Source of the DNA: DASSKW01 sp035690065
GTDB taxonomy: Bacteria > Pseudomonadota > Gammaproteobacteria > Natronospirales > REEB76
Assembly: GCA_035690065.1 (NCBI GenBank)
Contig: DASSKW010000038.1
Coordinates: 1-35,217, forward strand
Length of the DNA stretch: 35,217 bases
Direction: 5' to 3'
The notes beneath the pieces were generated by a model. The model saw only the letters and a list, made by a program, of their open reading frames with translations. It searched no databases and was not told the DNA's origin. How positions within the stretch are numbered: position 1 is the first letter of the stretch; the number at the start of each line of letters is the position of its first letter. Shown piece by piece: positions 28,814 to 35,217 of the stretch. Both the position numbers and the translations under genes were made by a program.

Positions 28814-29677
28814 TCAGGATTGACCGGGACCGCCTGAGTCCTGCTGCAGGTATCGCCGGCCATGCCGGCGATGCCGCTTCCGCAGCGCTTTCCAGCGCCG
28901 CAGACGACGCTGCTTGATGAGCTTGCGCATACGTTCCACGCGGTCACGGAATCTTTCTGGCAAGGCCATGTGTCGTAACGCATGCGGGCGGGCCTTGAGA
29001 AGACGGAAGCGCATGCGCCGATTTTCAAGGAATCCGTAGCCCCCCTGTTTCACGACGCCGACACCGGTATCGTTCTTGATACCGATGGAGCCCTCATTGA
29101 CTGCGGTGTATAGACCGTTATCCGGGGCCACACCATTCTCGGCTTCATCCTGACAATTGCTTTCACAATATCGAACATCGTATTCGGTGCCGCGGATACC
29201 GATGGTGGCGACCGGCGTTTGCATCGCGTAGGCTTGCGGTTCGGTCTTGCCTATCAGCCCGTCGATCGCACGCAACCCGCCTTTTATGAGACGGAAGATC
29301 GCACTTTCCTGTTCCTCGGGTTGTGCGGTGTCCGGTGTCGATGGTGACGCATCGGAGTCACCAGCCAGCCCATGTGCAGCAGGGTCGAAATGATATTGCT
29401 CGATCTGAAATTCACTGCCTGGCCGCAGCAGGATGCGACCACCATCATCGAGTTCGAGGTCAGCGTAACTGTTGGCGCTGGTACTGATGGAGTCTCCCGC
29501 ATAGACGGCATCGCCATCATGCAGGGGGCGCTGGGTGCCCGAGCTGCCGATGGCGATTACCGTGCCTTCCGCCAGCGCAGCACTGCCGGCCTGTTCCGGT
29601 TGCGCACATACTGGTGTGCTCGCCAGCAGCAGTGCCAGGCTGGAGACCCCGAGGCCAGCACGGAAAAGAACTCGCAT
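28814..29677 (-). CDS. secreted FecR-domain protein with a basic C-terminal tail
   Basis: About 287 residues from ATG 29677 (AGGAG 4 nt upstream; the longer frame from 29734 lacks signals). The signal peptide ends at PVCA. A FecR domain follows (about residues 35-200): GDAVYAGDSISTSANSYADLELDDGGRILLRPGSEFQIEQY and MQTPVATIGIRGTEYDVRYC, the family's LxGTxF/Y-type block. Unlike sigma-regulator FecR there is no N-terminal cytoplasmic anti-sigma part, and no sigma or TonB receptor gene adjoins. The last ~65 residues are strongly basic (runs such as RRLRRWKALRKRHRRHGRR), which is odd for an exported protein and suggests binding to anionic surfaces or nucleic acid. It could be a periplasmic or surface protein. 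It is divergent from the ankyrin gene. Confidence 0.85.
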   Translation of the reverse strand: MRVLFRAGLGVSSLALLLASTPVCAQPEQAGSAALAEGTVIAIGSSGTQRPLHDGDAVYAGDSISTSANSYADLELDDGGRILLRPGSEFQIEQYHFDPAAHGLAGDSDASPSTPDTAQPEEQESAIFRLIKGGLRAIDGLIGKTEPQAYAMQTPVATIGIRGTEYDVRYCESNCQDEAENGVAPDNGLYTAVNEGSIGIKNDTGVGVVKQGGYGFLENRRMRFRLLKARPHALRHMALPERFRDRVERMRKLIKQRRLRRWKALRKRHRRHGRRYLQQDSGGPGQS

Positions 29678-29846
29678 ATGTCTCCTGCTGCCGGGAACAA
29701 CACGCTGCAAGATCAATATACGTATTAAATACATAATGGTTGACTTATTATCGGCCCCGGATCCATGGATTATATCTGGCTGATAATCAGCATTTCCATG
29801 TATGCAAGACTGGTATGATGGCCCAAATGATTATAGGGGTAAGTTT

Positions 29847-30473
29847 ATGTTGGGGTGGTTGAAAAGCATTTTTCTCGGCAAGCAGGGTCCGGCGCATCAG
29901 CATGACCGGACCATCGTACGTGCGCTGTCCGCCGGTATGCAGACCCGAACTACGGCCAAGCGTAACCGGGTACTGCATGCGTATGTGAAATCGCACAGCC
30001 CGAGTGTCGCAGGTACCCGGGCTATGGTGTCGAGCGGGGTGCCGGTGGATGCAATAAATCACGATGGCGATACGCCGTTTCTGATTGCGATACGCAGCGG
30101 CAAGGAACCGCTGGCGCGCACCCTGGCAGAATTGGGTGCCAACGTAAACCATGCGAATCATCGCGATCGGACTCCACTGCATGAAGCAGCAGAGCGCGGT
30201 AACTTGACGATGGTGAAATTGTGTATGACTTATCGCGCGCGGCTGGAAGTGCAGGATAAACTTGGCAATACGCCACTGCATCTGGCTGCGGCGCAGGCAC
30301 ATAGCGGCGTGATCGAATTCCTGATCCGTTCCGGCGCACGTCCGGATATCACTAACCAGGCCAGTCAAACCGCGTTCGCGCTGGCGCCGGAACCGTTGCG
30401 TCGGCAGATGACGACATGGTGGTTGGAGACGACCAGCCGGATGCTGATCAAGCGGGGCAACAAGCCGCGCTGA
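29847..30473 (+). CDS. ankyrin repeat protein
   Basis: About 208 residues. An N-terminal hydrophobic-basic segment (MLGWLKSIFLGKQG) may associate with membrane. After a basic region come about three to four ankyrin repeats (about residues 60-190): DAINHDGDTPFLIAIRSGKEPLARTLAELGANVN, HANHRDRTPLHEAAERGNLTMVKLCMTYRARL and VQDKLGNTPLHLAAAQAHSGVIEFLIRSGARPD, each with the TPLHxAA turn. It ends basic. Ankyrin domains mediate protein-protein contacts, and the partner here is unknown. ATG 29847 has AGGGGT 7 nt upstream; the earlier in-frame start at 29802 lacks one. The divergent arrangement with the FecR gene could mean a shared control region. Confidence 0.88.
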   Translation: MLGWLKSIFLGKQGPAHQHDRTIVRALSAGMQTRTTAKRNRVLHAYVKSHSPSVAGTRAMVSSGVPVDAINHDGDTPFLIAIRSGKEPLARTLAELGANVNHANHRDRTPLHEAAERGNLTMVKLCMTYRARLEVQDKLGNTPLHLAAAQAHSGVIEFLIRSGARPDITNQASQTAFALAPEPLRRQMTTWWLETTSRMLIKRGNKPR

Positions 30474-30483
30474 GTAACGTGCT

Positions 30484-31449
30484 TCAGAGCCAGCCGATGC
30501 GACGGAAGCGCCGGAACAGCCACGCATCGATCGCGGCCATCAGGATCAATATCAGTGGATAACCGAAACGCCATTTCAGCTCCGGCATATGCACGAAGTT
30601 CATCCCGTAGATACCGACGATCAAAGTCGGGATCGCGAGCAAGGCAGCATAGGAAGCGAGTTTCTTGGTGGTCTCGTTTTCCTGCAAGGCGATCATCGAA
30701 AGATTGACCGAGAGTGCGGTCACTACCATGTCGCGGGTGGAATCGATGGTCTGGTTCAGCCGTACCAGATGGTCATAGATGTCACGGAAATAGTCACCCA
30801 TCCCGCCACACACCATCGGTACTCTGCCGCCATATAGTTTACTGACCGCCTCCAGCAACGGAGCGGTAGCGTGTTTCAACACCATCAGCTTCTGCTTCAG
30901 GGCATACAGCGCTTCGATATTGGCGCGTGCCGAAGTCCCGGCGAAGATACGCTCCTCGATGGATTCCAGTTCGTTTTCAAGTGCATCGAGGATCGGGAAA
31001 TAGCGATCCACGACCTCATCCATCAACGCATAGAACACATAACCAGAACCATACTTGAGTAGTTGTGGTTCGCGTTCGCAGCGAGCGCGTACCCCAGTGA
31101 AGGCTTTCTCATACCGGTTGCGTACTGACAGTACGAAATTCCGGCCCACGAAGATATCGAGTTCACCCACGCGTAACTCGTCTTCAGCCGGTTCCACAAC
31201 ATGCAGGACCACAAATAACGAATCGCTGTACTCTTCTATCTTGGAGCGCTGATGGCCCTGGCGCGCATCTTCTACCGCGAGATCATGCAGGCCGAACTCA
31301 GTTTGCATCTCGCTGAGTTCGGCCGGTTCCGGGTCGCGCAATGCCACCCAGACAAAACAATCAGCGCGGCTGACCCAGGCACTGATATCCTGCCTGGAGA
31401 TGTCCTTGAGTTTTTTGCCTTCCTGATAGACGACGCAGTTGACCAGCAT
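30484..31449 (-). CDS. corA: CorA family magnesium/divalent cation transporter
   Basis: 321 residues with the CorA layout: an acidic cytoplasmic alpha/beta domain (about 1-240), a long stalk helix, TM1 with the conserved GIYGMNF pore motif (about residue 285) followed by the short periplasmic loop (VHMPEL, the usual MPEL-type signature), and TM2 (PLILILMAAIDAWLFRRF) near a basic C-terminus. It should form a pentameric Mg2+ (or Co2+/Ni2+) channel in the inner membrane. A few relatives act in Zn2+ efflux (ZntB), but the MPEL loop favours CorA. The ATG is preceded by AGGAG about 10 nt upstream. Confidence 0.93.
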   Translation of the reverse strand: MLVNCVVYQEGKKLKDISRQDISAWVSRADCFVWVALRDPEPAELSEMQTEFGLHDLAVEDARQGHQRSKIEEYSDSLFVVLHVVEPAEDELRVGELDIFVGRNFVLSVRNRYEKAFTGVRARCEREPQLLKYGSGYVFYALMDEVVDRYFPILDALENELESIEERIFAGTSARANIEALYALKQKLMVLKHATAPLLEAVSKLYGGRVPMVCGGMGDYFRDIYDHLVRLNQTIDSTRDMVVTALSVNLSMIALQENETTKKLASYAALLAIPTLIVGIYGMNFVHMPELKWRFGYPLILILMAAIDAWLFRRFRRIGWL

Positions 31450-31500
31450 TCTTGATTCTCTCCTGTCAGTCGTCGCTCTGTCTCATATCATCTGCAATGA

Positions 31501-31896
31501 CTATGGGATCTGGATCTTGCCACCGCCACCGAGTCCACCCAGACCTCCGCCCTTGCCAAGCTCCGGTACCACGATGGAGGATGCCGCCTGGCGACGCAAT
31601 TCGCGTAACTGCTCCATGGTCTCCTGGATTGCCTGATTGGCAGCTGCCGTGAATTTCCCGAATGCGTCAGTCAGGGTCTCCGCTTCGATCCTGAAATTGA
31701 CTGGCAAAGTACCGGCGGGTGTCAGCAGGCTGGTCTCGCCGACGAATAATATCGGCCGGGTGTTGTCTGCTGAACCATCTTTTTTCACTGGCGTCATCTG
31801 CCGCAAGGTACCGACTTTCTGGTCCGTGAATACTTCTTCCCGGTACAGATTGTCGAGATCGAATTCGAATTTCGTTTCGTTGCCCTGATCTGCCAT
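31501..31896 (-). CDS. conserved hypothetical cytoplasmic protein
   Basis: 131 residues, soluble, no signal peptide. The opening FEFDLDNLYREEVFTDQKVGTLRQMTPVKKDGS, the strand TSLLTPAGTLPVNFRIEA, the helix AAANQAIQETMEQLRELRRQAAS and the Gly-rich end GGLGGLGGGGKIQIP match a conserved hypothetical family of gammaproteobacteria whose function is, to my knowledge, not described. The Gly-rich C-terminus ending in IQIP is a constant feature and may be a docking tail. It is probably co-oriented with corA, with 51 nt between them. Confidence 0.7.
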   Translation of the reverse strand: MADQGNETKFEFDLDNLYREEVFTDQKVGTLRQMTPVKKDGSADNTRPILFVGETSLLTPAGTLPVNFRIEAETLTDAFGKFTAAANQAIQETMEQLRELRRQAASSIVVPELGKGGGLGGLGGGGKIQIP

Positions 31897-32171
31897 GGTG
31901 CGGTCTCGTTAATTTCGGACTTGATGCGGTATGGTAGCAGGTCGGCGCAGCGAGCTGCAGTCCCGGGACCGGGCTATCCGGGTCGGAAAGCTCTCTGTGG
32001 CATGGGTCTGCTAGACTACCTGTCGCTGAACAGCCAAGCCCCGCAGTTTTGCTGTCCATTTTGGGCATATTGATCAGGGTTGGTGTTATTGAGCAGCAAT
32101 TCGTCAACCCCATTCGTGCAGCGATCTGCCCGATCCGGATACAGGTACGCAGAGTTTCGGAGGATACCGCC

Positions 32172-32471
32172 ATGACTCCCGAAGAGTTGAATTTCGAAAG
32201 TGCTGCCCGCCAGATGGTGGAATTGGCAAACCAGCTTGCCGACGAGAATCCGGATGCGGATATCTGGGATATCGCCGACGGCCTGTTGGCAGGTGCGGTG
32301 CATTACTGGCTGTATTCACGTCAGCCTTGTGACGACCCCATGTGTGAGGATTGTGCGCCGGTCTCGACGCCTGAACTGCGGCAGGCAGCACTGAAGAAAC
32401 TCATCCAGCAGTTCTCGGAAGAGAGTGACTATTATCACGCACCGACGGACACCAAGGCTGCCTGGGCCTGA
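32172..32471 (+). CDS. small cysteine-containing hypothetical protein
   Basis: About 99 residues from ATG 32172, chosen because GGAGG lies 8 nt upstream. The longer in-frame start at 32049 has no ribosome binding site. The product is acidic, mostly helical (SAARQMVELANQLADENPDADIWDIADGLLAGAVHYWLY) and has a C-D-D-P-M-C-E-D-C cluster in the middle that could bind a metal. No signal peptide. I do not recognise the family. Confidence 0.6.
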   Translation: MTPEELNFESAARQMVELANQLADENPDADIWDIADGLLAGAVHYWLYSRQPCDDPMCEDCAPVSTPELRQAALKKLIQQFSEESDYYHAPTDTKAAWA

Positions 32472-32509
32472 TCGCGGCACTTCTTCCGGCAGCTGTTGTC
32501 CATGTCGGT

Positions 32510-32935
32510 ATGAGATTACGATTGCGCACCATCATGCCGATGCTGGTTACACTGACCTGTGTGGCATGCGCAACTGTGCCTGAACTGACTCCTGCACAAT
32601 TAGGTGCCAAACGACTTGCTGCGATCCATGTCGCGAGCACCAGACTGTGGAAGATCGCGGCACCAGTCGGGCAGGGATACGGGATGGATATAACCAGTGT
32701 AAATGGCAAAAGTGTTTGCAGCCCTGCTCGTTGCCCCAGCTACATAACAGTCCCTGCCGGGCGTGCCGATATCGGCTTACTTTGTAGCCTGCTGGTCGAT
32801 AACCTGCGACTACCGAAACAGGCAACGATTTACACTGGCGATTTCGTCGCTGGCCATGTCTATGAGATACGCCCGGTCTCGGTGGTCCCTGGCTGCAAGG
32901 TAGAGGTGCGCGATGTCATGAGTCAGGTGCAGTAG
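32510..32935 (+). CDS. putative lipoprotein of unknown function
   Basis: 141 residues. The N-terminal signal (MRLRLRTIMPMLVTLTCVACAT) ends in a plausible lipobox with Cys in VAC-A. The mature part contains GAKRLAAIHVASTRLWKIAAPVG, a CSPARC pair and a GHVYEIRPVSVVPGC segment near the end, hinting at a small beta-rich, possibly disulfide-bonded domain in the envelope. No family is recognised. The Shine-Dalgarno is weak. It lies 38 nt after the previous gene and might be in one unit with it. Confidence 0.6.
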   Translation: MRLRLRTIMPMLVTLTCVACATVPELTPAQLGAKRLAAIHVASTRLWKIAAPVGQGYGMDITSVNGKSVCSPARCPSYITVPAGRADIGLLCSLLVDNLRLPKQATIYTGDFVAGHVYEIRPVSVVPGCKVEVRDVMSQVQ

Positions 32936-32956
32936 ACTGTAACCGGGGTGATGCGG

Positions 32957-33322
32957 ATGCCAGAATTACTGAATTGCTGGAAATGTGGTGCGGCATTAAA
33001 AGATGTGCCGCTGCCGTTATCACGGCTATCAGAATGCCTGACCTGTCATGCCGAGTTGTATGTATGCCGGATGTGCGGGTTTCATGACCCTGTCCTGCGT
33101 CAGGGTTGTCGTGAAGAACGCGCAGAACATGTGCAGGAGAAGGAACGGGCGAATTTCTGCGATTATTTCCGTCCCGTACCGGATGCGTTCCAGCCGGCGG
33201 ACCGTAGCGGTGAACAAGCTGCACAGACGCGACTCGAAGCATTATTCGGCAAATCTGCACCGCAAACCGATACCAGCACCGAATCGACACATTCTGCATT
33301 GGATGATCTGTTCAAATCCTGA
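32957..33322 (+). CDS. zinc-ribbon-type cysteine-rich protein
   Basis: About 121 residues from ATG 32957 (GTG 32948 and ATG 32951 are in-frame alternatives). The N-terminal ~60 residues carry CWKC, CLTC and CRMC pairs plus a later Cys in RQGCREER and FCDYF, consistent with one or two zinc ribbons. The acidic, Ser/Thr-rich C-terminus ends RLEALFGKSAPQTDTSTESTH. It resembles small conserved zinc-ribbon proteins found near stress or redox genes. Here it converges on trxC. Function unknown. Confidence 0.7.
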   Translation: MPELLNCWKCGAALKDVPLPLSRLSECLTCHAELYVCRMCGFHDPVLRQGCREERAEHVQEKERANFCDYFRPVPDAFQPADRSGEQAAQTRLEALFGKSAPQTDTSTESTHSALDDLFKS

Positions 33323-33358
33323 TCGCCCGCGTGCAGGTACAAATCATGTGTTCCGACC

Positions 33359-33793
33359 TCAAGCCTGTTGGCGTGCCCATTGCAGGAACTGGTTCAATGG
33401 CATGGCGCCGGAACTTCTGGAGTGCTCCTTGCCGTCCCTGAATGCGATCAAGGTGGGGATACTCCGGATGCCGAGCGCAGCGGAAGTGCGAGGATTCGCG
33501 TCGGTATCCAGTTTTGCCAGCCGGAACCCGGGCTCCAGCGTGCGTGCGGCTTCCTCGAATACTGGAGCGAACATGCGGCAGGGACCGCACCACGTCGCCC
33601 AGCAATCCACGATCACCGGCAGATCGGTGCCCTGGATGACACTCTCGAAATTGGCATCGGTCAGTTCGACCGGCTGTGCGGAAAACAGTGGCTTACCGCA
33701 ACGTCCGCATTTGGGCTGTTGATCGAGTCGCGTCCCGGGGACGCGATTTCTTGCGCTGCAGGCGGGGCAGCTGATGTGCAGGAATTCAGGCAT
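33359..33793 (-). CDS. trxC: thioredoxin 2 (zinc-containing)
   Basis: About 144 residues, the usual TrxC length. The N-terminal zinc module has Cys9/Cys12 (CPAC) and Cys29/Cys32 (CGRC), and the thioredoxin domain has WCGPC (Cys69, Cys72) in DCWATWCGPCRMFAP with the cis-Pro in IRSIPTLIAF. The residue before the WATWC block is Cys64 where Phe is typical (DFWAxWC), an extra Cys near the active site. It reduces disulfides and is often induced by oxidative stress; it could recycle the glutathione peroxidase at 13175. ATG 33793 begins at the family-typical MPEFLHxxCPxC; GTG 33802 is an unlikely upstream start. Confidence 0.93.
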   Translation of the reverse strand: MPEFLHISCPACSARNRVPGTRLDQQPKCGRCGKPLFSAQPVELTDANFESVIQGTDLPVIVDCWATWCGPCRMFAPVFEEAARTLEPGFRLAKLDTDANPRTSAALGIRSIPTLIAFRDGKEHSRSSGAMPLNQFLQWARQQA

Positions 33794-33871
33794 GTCACAC
33801 ACCGGATATTCTGATGGGTAATCAGATTGAGGCTGGGGGAGGCGGATTCAAGGGCCTGTTGCGCTGTATGT

Positions 33872-34378
33872 TCAGACCCCGGCAGGGCCATAGCGAACAT
33901 TCACGATGTAGTAATAGGTTTCACCGGCGGGCGTCTTGACGATGATCTCGTCGTCAACAGCTTTCTTGAGTAGCGCCTGCGCCAGCGGCGAATCCATGCT
34001 GACATGGCCACAGGTCGGATCGAGTTCATCCGGGCCGACGATACGGTATTCGATCTCGATACCCTGGCTGTCTTCCAGTGTCACCCAGGCACCAAAAAAT
34101 ATCCGGGTGTGTTCCGCAGGTGATTCGGTAACGACATGCAGATCCGGAAGGCGTTTCTGCAGATAGCGGATGCGCCGGTCGATCTCGCGCAGCTCTTTCT
34201 TGCGATAGATGTATTCGGCATTCTCGGAGCGATCGCCTTCTGCCGCTGCCGCCGCCAAGGCGCTGGTGACAAGTGCGCGGCGTTGCCACAATTCTTTGAG
34301 TTCGGTCTCAAGCCGTCGGTAACCCTCCGCAGTTATATACGGAGAGGCGTGGGGTGCGGGTGGGCGCCAGCGACTCAC
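33872..34378 (-). CDS. greB: transcription elongation factor GreB
   Basis: About 168 residues from GTG 34378, which yields the family start VSRWRPPAPxASPYITAEGYRRLETELKELW. The N-terminal coiled-coil (residues 15-80) contains the acidic tip EGDRSENAEYIYRKKELREIDRRIRYL that inserts into the RNA polymerase secondary channel. The C-terminal FKBP-like domain has EYRIVGPDELDP and SPLAQALLKKAVDDEIIVKTPAGE. GreB rescues backtracked RNA polymerase by stimulating transcript cleavage. The longer frame upstream (to 34450) lacks conserved sequence; AAGG lies before the GTG. The motif WRPPAPHASPYIT favours GreB over GreA. Confidence 0.93.
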   Translation of the reverse strand: MSRWRPPAPHASPYITAEGYRRLETELKELWQRRALVTSALAAAAAEGDRSENAEYIYRKKELREIDRRIRYLQKRLPDLHVVTESPAEHTRIFFGAWVTLEDSQGIEIEYRIVGPDELDPTCGHVSMDSPLAQALLKKAVDDEIIVKTPAGETYYYIVNVRYGPAGV

Positions 34379-34597
34379 AGGGACCTTTAAAAATCGATCT
34401 TTTGCTTTCTGGCGGTGTTGGCAACGGCTTCCAAAGGCCGCTCCCGACATCCTGTCTCCCGCAGCACTTGTACGCCCCTGTACCTCGCCTCATGTATGGA
34501 CATATACATGCCAGTTTCCCGGCCATTTCTGCCTGCCCGGAAACCGGAATCCCCGATTTTTTGCGATGCCCGCATATTTAGAGTACGCAGTAAATAT

Positions 34598-34614
34598 TCA
34601 GGCGCTACGCCTGA
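34598..34614 (-). terminator. terminator hairpin containing the stop codon
   Basis: TCAGGCG (34598-34604) and CGCCTGA (34608-34614) form a perfect 7-bp stem with a 3-nt loop. On the minus strand the stop TGA of the YkgJ-type gene lies in its 3' arm, and AATATTTACT follows. A modest intrinsic terminator that reuses coding sequence. Confidence 0.5.
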
Positions 34615-34990
34615 CAGGAGATTTGCCGGGACCGGTCGGTTCATCGAAGCTGTCGGGGGTGAGTGGTGGCAGATTGTGAGCGCGCCGCGCCGAGTCGCAT
34701 TTTTCGCTGGCTTCACCGTGCAGCCATGCAGGCTCCAGTTCACGGCAGGGAGATGGCCGGTTCTCATAGATGCTGCAACGCACCTGTCCGCCGACCTCAC
34801 CCTCGAGTGCCATGCAACGCGGATTGGCGCAGTCGGTACCGAGCATCGCGGCCCGGTGCGGAGTGAGCCGGCTGGTGAGTTCGGCTGGCACGTTGCCGCC
34901 GAGGAAAGGTTCGGATTCGGCCCAGTAAAACGAGACCCGGAAATGGGCGCAGCAGGCGCCGCAAGCGAGACACGGGTTGGGCGTACTCAT
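34598..34990 (-). CDS. YkgJ family cysteine cluster protein
   Basis: 130 residues of the YkgJ/UPF0153-type family that coordinates zinc or an iron-sulfur centre by clustered cysteines: CLACGACCAHFRVSF at residues 7-21, then CANPRC, RCSIYENRPSPCREL and EKCDSARR. Family members are small, often unassigned, metal-binding cytoplasmic proteins. GGAG lies just before ATG 34990. The TGA stop codon is part of a 7-bp hairpin (34598-34614) that may terminate transcription. Confidence 0.88.
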   Translation of the reverse strand: MSTPNPCLACGACCAHFRVSFYWAESEPFLGGNVPAELTSRLTPHRAAMLGTDCANPRCMALEGEVGGQVRCSIYENRPSPCRELEPAWLHGEASEKCDSARRAHNLPPLTPDSFDEPTGPGKSPVRRSA

Positions 34991-35087
34991 GTGACTCCGG
35001 CCACGTCTGATGAACTGAGCAGATGATATTCAAATCCCGGGTCCGGCAATAGATGCCTGGCGACAGGTCCGCAGGAAATAGCTGACT

Positions 35088-35217
35088 TCAGGACGTTATA
35101 TATTGCTTCAGCGATTCCGCTTCCTGGGTCTTCTCTTCCAGCATCGCTTTTACCATGTCACCCATGGACACCACACCGACCAGTTTGCCGGCTTCCAGTA
35201 CCGGCATGTGCCGGAAC
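35088..35217 (-). CDS. CBS domain protein, C-terminal part (cut by window edge)
   Basis: A minus-strand frame enters from the right edge and stops at TGA (plus 35088-35090). The 43 codons read FRHMPVLEAGKLVGVVSMGD, MVKAMLEEKTQEAESL and KQYITS. This is the end of a second CBS motif (xRHxPVxxxGxLVGVVSxGDxVK) followed by a short charged helix, matching small two-CBS signalling or IMPDH-like stand-alone proteins. CBS pairs bind adenosine nucleotides and regulate partner proteins. The rest of the gene lies outside the window. Confidence 0.88.
   Translation of the reverse strand, partial: FRHMPVLEAGKLVGVVSMGDMVKAMLEEKTQEAESLKQYITS

Overview
The window looks like chromosomal DNA of a free-living, moderately high-GC gammaproteobacterium. 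GreB, a two-cluster TrxC, a CsdA/DeaD-type helicase, a GGDEF-EAL protein and several secreted S9 peptidases next to a 1,059-residue Asp-box/sortilin-like protein fit the Xanthomonadales (Rhodanobacter/Dyella/Lysobacter relatives) or a neighbouring order. This placement is inferred from gene content and was not tested. No tRNA, rRNA, integrase, transposase or CRISPR array was seen.

Layout. 1-5300: a small ORF at the left edge, a DUF1993 protein (-), a membrane GGDEF-EAL protein, a DoxX protein and a small His-rich secreted protein (+), then a decayed fatty acid hydroxylase (-) with an in-frame TAA and a lost His-box histidine. 5287-13654 (+): a secreted esterase, the large Asp-box beta-propeller protein, a strong hairpin, two tandem copies of a palindromic ~120-bp repeat abutting a 5'-truncated GH47 mannosidase remnant, then a VOC protein translationally coupled to a secreted prolyl oligopeptidase, and a glutathione peroxidase. 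13687-19387: DEAD-box helicase (-), a 35-residue Lys-rich miniprotein (-), a GIY-YIG protein (+), a GMC oxidoreductase (+) and a secreted 550-residue orphan with six cysteines (-).

19706-24065 is the most interesting block: three tightly packed plus-strand genes for a periplasmic cupredoxin-like protein, a transmembrane receptor Ser/Thr kinase and a probable outer-membrane beta-barrel. The kinase has two membrane segments, a HAMP linker, a degenerate class III cyclase-like domain and an intact C-terminal kinase. The genes are 3 nt apart and then overlap by 8 nt, so they probably form one envelope-spanning sensing unit. Its stimulus (copper, redox or a porin substrate) is unknown.

24164-35217: a NYN RNase with a C-terminal OST-HTH-like domain followed by a ParB-like protein; a DsbG-like thiol-disulfide protein (-); a secreted S9 prolyl peptidase (+); a FecR-domain protein (-) with a very basic tail divergent from an ankyrin protein (+); CorA (-); small conserved or cysteine-rich proteins; TrxC, GreB and a YkgJ-type cysteine-cluster protein (-); and the C-terminal end of a CBS-domain protein (-) cut by the right edge. 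Most genes look like ordinary chromosomal functions. Signs of decay or rearrangement concentrate at 4130-4900 and 9570-10500.
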